A DNA stretch of 24,330 nt from Priapulus caudatus (Eukaryota > Priapulida > Priapulimorpha > Priapulimorphida > Priapulidae): assembly GCF_000485595.1 (NCBI RefSeq), contig NW_014577082.1, forward strand, positions 680,183-704,512, read 5' to 3'. Each line of letters starts with the position of its first letter. Within the stretch, counting starts at the first letter, position 1. The notes under the pieces are model-generated. The model had not been told where the DNA came from. It saw nothing but the letters and a program-made list of their open reading frames with translations, and ran no database searches. Shown here in pieces: positions 19,380-24,330 of this stretch. A program made the translations under genes and the position numbers.

Positions 19380-19660
19380 CACGCTCACACCGTCACATGG
19401 ACGCATACGCATGCACGCACATGCTGGCACGTGCACACGCGCACGCACGCACGCACGCATTCGCACAGGCGCGCGTACACACACATACGCGCGCATACAC
19501 ATGCACGCACGTACACATACACCCGCAGGCCCGCTCACACACGTACACGCAGGCGCACACGCACGCACGCGCGCATACACATGCACGCACGTACACATAC
19601 ACCCGCAGGCCCGCTCACACACGTACACGCAGGCGCACACGTGCGCACACGCGATGTGAT
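19380..19660. repeat. CA/CG-rich microsatellite with an 80-bp tandem duplication
   Basis: Interrupted (ACGC)n, (CACA)n and (GCGC)n units alternate purine and pyrimidine almost throughout. The segment starting GCGCATACACATGCACGCAC at 19491 returns exactly 80 bases later at 19571, matching for about 70 bases. Long ORFs rich in His/Thr/Arg or Cys/Val/Ala are artefacts of the repeat. Confidence 0.9.
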
Positions 19661-19774
19661 GCGTTAACAGAAGGAAGCTGTAGCTAATGACATCGCACCT
19701 CAACATCATTCGCATCCTCCTCATCGCCCTCTTCATCACCTGGCGTATCTATATCTGGGTCAGGCACTACGCAG

Positions 19775-19854
19775 ACGCCCGGGTCGGTGTATATTAGCAA
19801 GGTTAAGTTGTGCCGAGTGCGAAGGTCGGGCCCCAGGCTGGCGATCATGACAGT
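19775..19854 (+). CDS. Possible small exon after the 18936 donor
   Basis: An 80-nt stretch lies between a reasonable acceptor (pyrimidine-rich 19700-19740, then ACGCAG ending 19774) and a consensus donor (GACAGT|GTAAGTG). Its first base is in phase 0, matching the phase 0 end of the exon 17773-18936. The frame reads TPGSVYISKVKLCRVRRSGP and then RLAIMT. An alternative acceptor, GGGTCAG ending 19763, would give a longer exon in the same frame but another phase. Residues are not recognised. The minus strand of 19684-19899 is also open and could compete. Confidence 0.3.
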
Positions 19855-20229
19855 GTAAGTGCCCGTCTGTCTGACCAAGTGACCTATCTCCCAGCGCAAT
19901 CAGTTAAACCTATTTGCGAGTGCGATCGCGTGCGGGGGCGGACTCCACTGAGTTGCCGCCGCCTCTTCTTATCTTTGCCGCTATGTTATTGTCGTGCTTG
20001 TCGGCGGAGTTTTTGCCACGCGCGTCTTTGCTTGTTTATGTTTTAGTGACACACTTTTCATGCCTCGCCTTGTCTTACTCCGCACGCGCGCACTCTTTCT
20101 CTCCCCCCCCACTCTATCCCTTTTACCGCTCTCTTTTTTCTCTCGCTCTAACGCTCTCCTTCTATCGTTCTGTTTCTCACGCTGTCGCGCAACGGACGCT
20201 GTGCGGTGATTTCTCGCCCCTTCTCTGTA

Positions 20230-20425
20230 GATACGTGGCGTACGTGCGTGCGTGCGTGTGTGAGGGGTGCGTTCGTGCGTGCGTGCGTGAGGGAGTGCGT
20301 GCGTGTGGGGGTGCGTGCGCGTGCGTGGGCGTGTGTGGGGGGGGGGGCGTGGGCGTAGGCTTGTACGTATGCGCACACATGTGTGCGTGTGTGTGTGCAC
20401 GCGCGCGCGTGTGCGCGTCTGTGTA
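20230..20425. repeat. (GTGC)n/(GT)n microsatellite
   Basis: GTGCGTGC, GTGTGTGG and CGCGCGTGTG runs form another alternating purine-pyrimidine tract. A pyrimidine-rich stretch (20095-20170) precedes it. All ORFs here are repeat-derived. Confidence 0.9.
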
Positions 20426-21110
20426 GTATTTAGCAGCAGCTAGCGGCAGATATATCTGTCTATACTGACAGACTGCCATAGGTTCATTCACCCTCATTCA
20501 CGGATCGCACGCCCGGAAAGCCCGCACGTCGTGTTTGTATGTACGAGTCCCTCCCTCCCGGTGTGCCTGCCTCTCCCCTCCCGGTCGGGCGCAGCTAGCT
20601 ATCCCGGTAACGCGATCCAGCCAAAATTATCACGTAACTGCTTCTTTTCGCCCGTGGAGGCGCGACGACGTGGGAGAGTCAGTGCGGGTTTCCACCCTGA
20701 GATTCCCCATGACCCTGAGACCCTGAGATTCTCCCGCCACGGAAGCGGCAACGTGTAGAAAGTTAGCTCATCGTTGATACATGTGCTGGCTGGGTGCACC
20801 CGAGGTCACTCAGGGAGAGTGGGGAAAGAATTCGAAATCGATCAATTAGTTTATGTAGTTCCTACCAATTTCTGCTAATGATAAACTCGTTGGTTTACTG
20901 ATTCACGGTCACAATCGCGATTGAAAGGTGAATGGATTGGGGATATAGCTTGCCGGCGGTGTCTACATCAGATTAAACTAGTATATATAACACACGTTGT
21001 GTTACGCAATTAAAAACATGTAACAGACAGTAACGACGCATAGCGTGCTAATATAGACACGGACCTAAAGCCCATATACTATAGACATTATAGACTGAAC
21101 AGTACGTTCA
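20426..21110. other. Non-coding stretch without recognised feature
   Basis: Contains a short perfect palindrome CAGATATATCTG (about 20446-20457) and a local CCCTGAGA duplication near 20695-20730. No gene, RNA or transposon was recognised. Confidence 0.5.
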
Positions 21111-21114
21111 GCAT

Positions 21115-22560
21115 TGACTCATATACAATACTGCCAACAATGACTGATTAATACTGACAACAATTGAACATTGACTAAACAATACTGACAACATAGACTG
21201 AACAATACTAACAACATTGACTAAACAATACTAACAACATTGACTGAACAATACTAACAACATTGACTAAACAATACTAACAACATTGACTGAACAATAC
21301 TAACAACATGATTAAACAATTACTAAAACAACATAGACTGAACAAATCACTGACATACATGACTAAACACATATAACAACTTGACCTGAAACAATACTAA
21401 AACATTGACCTAAACAATTTAACTACAACATTGACTAAACTACTAAACAACATTAGCTGAAACAAATCTAACAACATAGACTGAACAATGTACTACACAC
21501 ATTGACTAAACAATCTAACAAACATAGACACTCCATTTTACAGCGGCAATTACGCGAAGCTAATTGAACTGAACGGATACTGCCCTATCTCCGCAGTCTA
21601 GACTGGATTACTTACTGACATATCATTGACTGGGGCAATACAAGTCACGCTACCATTGGCCTGAACAAATACTGACCAACATTGGCTGAACAATACTGAC
21701 ATTAACATAGACTGAACAATACTACAACATTGACATCATTTGACAGGGCAATACGGAAGCATTTGACTGAACGATACTGCTATCCTAGAGTCTAAGACTG
21801 GATACTACTGACAATATTGACTGGGCAATACAGTCACCTACCATTGGCTGAACAAAACATACAATATGGACTGAATACTAGTGACAACATAGACTGCAGA
21901 TTCGTAACAATATGGAAACTGTATATATAGACTGAAGAATACTGCCAAATAGACTGAGCACAATAGGCGCGTTTTCACACTGGGGCCGGCCGCGAATAAG
22001 CTGGGATGCATCCCGGTTTTCTGCATTCGAGCGATCGCAAATACGCAGATTATTACAAGATCGTGAACGCAAATAATACTCATAATAATCCGCGTAGCTC
22101 GCGCCTCAAATCGCACTTTTGATGCGATCTATTTGGAATTAGCTGCGTATTATGGTGTGTGAACGCCTCGCGCAAAATAATCCCGGTATTTTCTATCCAT
22201 CACTTCCAGCGAGTGAAGCAGTGGCACTGCGCAGTGAGCTCATTCCGGCAGTGAGCTGGCGCAGTTCTGATTAATAGATATATCCCGCGCGGCAGATTAG
22301 CGCGTTATTCGCCTGTGTTGAAACCAACGACACAATTATCCTCCGCGTATTTCCATCGCGATTAGCATCGCGGTTTTTCTTGTGTGTGAACGCACCTATT
22401 GAAACATTTACTGGGCGTTACTGCCAAAAATTACAGAACAATATTGTGACAACACTCACTCAACAAAACTTCCTACAAAATTAATGCAGAACAATGCTGA
22501 CAACATTAGCTGAACAATACATAATACATTCACTAAACAATACGGATAATGCATAGAAGA
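21115..22560 (+). repeat. 23-bp minisatellite (ATTGACTRAACAATACTAACAAC), interrupted by a MITE-like element
   Basis: Units are regular between about 21177 and 21310, with TGACTGAAC and TGACTAAAC alternating. From about 21310 to 21960 they become irregular through many small indels. Two copies of a longer composite block, ACTGC-C/TATC...GACTGGATAC...CAATACAGTCAC, lie about 196 bases apart (21573 and 21769). The array resumes after the element at 22400-22560. Confidence 0.8.
21966..22396. mobile_element. 431-bp MITE-like element inserted in the minisatellite
   Basis: The left end GGCGCGTTTTCACAC and right end GTGTGTGAACGCACC form terminal inverted repeats with small differences. Subterminal sequence is also inverted (GATCGCAAATACGCAGATTA on the left against a GATGGAAATACGCGGAGGAT form on the right strand). 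TA flanks both ends (21964-21965, 22397-22398). Composition (GCG-rich) and lack of the 23-bp unit set it apart from its surroundings. It has no transposase or sizeable ORF of interest. The superfamily is not assigned: a TA target site alone would suggest Tc1/mariner-type, but the ends are not diagnostic. Confidence 0.7.
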
Positions 22561-24235
22561 AAATTTCACGAATTTTTTGGTGTTGAGTTTTTAGAATTAA
22601 AAGTAAATACATCTAAAACTAGGAATATTTCTAAAGTCTTGTGCTATACGTTTGTAAGGTGGTTTCAAATATAAAGGTATTTGGCTTTTTATCAAGACAA
22701 AAAGGCCGTTTATCGTGAATGTTGATAGTATAATCGTGCTGGATAGTTGAGCGTTTCGATGTGAAAATATCTCTGATAGAACAGCAAAAAATAGCGAGCA
22801 GAATACAGTAATATTATATACAGTATATAAATGATAACAAAGAACCCCAAAAGGGTGTTTATTTCGCAAATGAAAGCTAGTTCATTCGGCAGGCTCTAAT
22901 GAACGTGCCCTTCCAGTATAGTGGGGAGTAGGGGAGGCACCGGCGGGCAATGCAAGGGCAAGCCGACATATGGCCTGTGATGTATTTATGTTTACTGCTG
23001 AGCTAGCTATGCAGGCATGTGTTTGGTACAGTGGGCAGTCGTGCAACTATCACTCGGGCTTTAGATTTCATGCAGAAATAGATCCGGGCTATGTGTTTTC
23101 CTGCTAGCGTTCTGCAGGCATGCAGTACTCTTGCGTGGCGCACGCAGCGAGTACATTCTCTTTAGTCTCCCCATTACACGTGGGGACTTGTAAAGGGCTT
23201 CATGTTTACTACATTTATAAGGAGACGGAAAAAATTGGGCACAGTGGTGACATTATTGGGTACAGCCCAGTGCCTACGTATCGTGACCTTTGTCAGAAAG
23301 TTGAGCCCATCAACGTAGTCGAAATTTACACCTTTACCTTTCCCTAATTTCCCACATTTTCCCTAATAGTTTTGTAGTAATCGTGTCCGTTTTTTAGTCT
23401 TCATTTTTTATTTCTAGAAATTAAGTTATTGGCATTGTTGTTTTTAATTGCTCACAATATCGTAGGGGAAAAAAGCATGTAGATCTTATTAGATTAAGGA
23501 TATAGGAATATATTTTTACAATGCCGGTGTAAGCCTTAAATTGGAACATGGCGGTCTAAACTAATTAACTACCATTAACGAGCATGTTTCTTTTATTTTT
23601 CTGAGCATGATCTAGTTGACGTGTCGTGAAGGAATGACATATTTCTGCGCTGAGTAGTCCTTTGGTATTTGGATTGGCTGAAGTATAATGATCCATGATA
23701 TAAATGATGCTTAGGTCTAATTTAGTCTTGGCCTTTTGACACTAAACAGACAGGATAAACATTTATTTCTTTACTTTCGATAGTTACTGTAGCTACATGT
23801 GTCTGGGATGCATTCTAGGCTAATGTAAGGGACGCTCTCCTCCATGTTTATTCGCTTGCTATTGTCATAAGATGGCACAACGTAATATTGAGGCGACGAT
23901 GAGCCTAATTGAAACATCCTATGACTTAACTGAATCATTTAACACCCTCCGGTGTTTACACTTGTAATAATGAGTATTTGTCATTTATGCATATAAACTG
24001 CGATAAAATTGTGCAAATATCCGTCGGTAATGTGGTTGCCAATTTTTTTGTCATAGAGGGTGCTAGTTTAGTATTGGTAATAGTAACTGAGGCCGAAGGA
24101 GTCGTTGCCGTATCAGGTACTACAGATATGTACCCGAGGTACGTATATGTATACACAAGTGTACCAGACCTGTATCTTCTCAGCATATTATGTACCCTGT
24201 GTTTACATAAACGTACCTGCCCCTGAGATGGATAT
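22561..24235. other. AT-rich unique sequence without recognised gene
   Basis: Several ORFs of 75-98 codons occur (for example 22597-22869 on -, 23120-23347 on +, 23956-24252 on -). None shows recognisable motifs, splice partners or codon bias, and those at 23956-24252 overlap on opposite strands. No RNA gene or transposon ends were recognised. Confidence 0.5.
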
Positions 24236-24245
24236 CGAATGAAGA

Positions 24246-24330
24246 CGGTCATGGAGGAGGAGTAGGGGGCAGAAGGAGGAGGAGGAGGAGGGGAGAAGGT
24301 GATGGAGTAGGTGGAGGAGGAGGAGGAGGG
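24246..24330 (+). repeat. (GGA)n purine microsatellite at the window edge
   Basis: GGAGGAGGA runs with AGAAGG and GTGATGG interruptions continue to the last base, so the tract is probably cut by the window end. Confidence 0.9.

Noticed and set aside
19369-20497. Many His/Thr/Cys/Val-rich ORFs on both strands
   Set aside because: All come from CA/CG and GT/GC microsatellites.
22597-22869. 90-codon minus-strand ORF with hydrophobic stretches
   Set aside because: AT-rich chance frame; no motif, splice context or supporting composition.
23120-23347. 75-codon + strand ORF starting MQYSCVAHA
   Set aside because: No recognisable domain, weak start context and no splice partner; not distinguishable from chance.

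Overview
This is a window of animal nuclear DNA, most likely from a bilaterian invertebrate. It has spliced GT-AG genes, long AT-rich introns, GC-rich exons, many minisatellites and microsatellites, short non-autonomous DNA transposons and a CCCTAA telomere-type array. Nothing looks prokaryotic, plasmid or phage, and no RNA gene or CRISPR array was found.

The one recognisable gene is on the + strand: the 5' half of a PP2A regulatory subunit B'' gene (PPP2R3 family, PR70/PR72 type). Four exons chain with matching phases: 6311-6475, 8161-8297, 11735-11856 and 17293-17556. The first carries the conserved B'' N-terminus and the last carries IPRFYFPQGR followed by the segment just before the EF-hand core. 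The core itself lies to the right of the window.

Positions 1 to about 5950 are a noisy, insertion-rich second copy of about 5950-11700, with exons 1 and 2 destroyed by frame breaks. The first 345 bases also hold an inverted copy folded back on a direct copy of the same stretch, with its centre near 143. Together these look more like an unpolished, self-folded long read left in the assembly than a real tandem duplication, although a real duplication cannot be excluded from sequence alone.

The long intron 11857-17292 holds a GC-rich first coding exon of an unrecognised protein (15985 to about 16555, perfect Kozak context) and a weaker minus-strand ORF (14648-15220). Just after exon 17293-17556 comes an array of eight 21-bp units, seven of which carry a 3'-splice-site-like TTGCAG or TCGCAG. 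Directly behind it is a large unrecognised exon (about 17773-18936), charged and rich in EKP repeats. These extra exons may be alternative first or internal exons of the B'' locus or may belong to an interleaved unknown gene; the sequence does not decide.

From about 19140 to the end there is no convincing gene apart from one possible small exon (19775-19854). This part holds CA/CG-rich microsatellites, an 80-bp tandem duplication, a 23-bp minisatellite (21120-22560) invaded by a 431-bp MITE-like element, AT-rich unique sequence, and a GGA microsatellite at the right edge. I found no evidence for a new defence or metabolic system. The most useful observations are the structural problems in the assembly and the unexplained exons in and behind the B'' intron.
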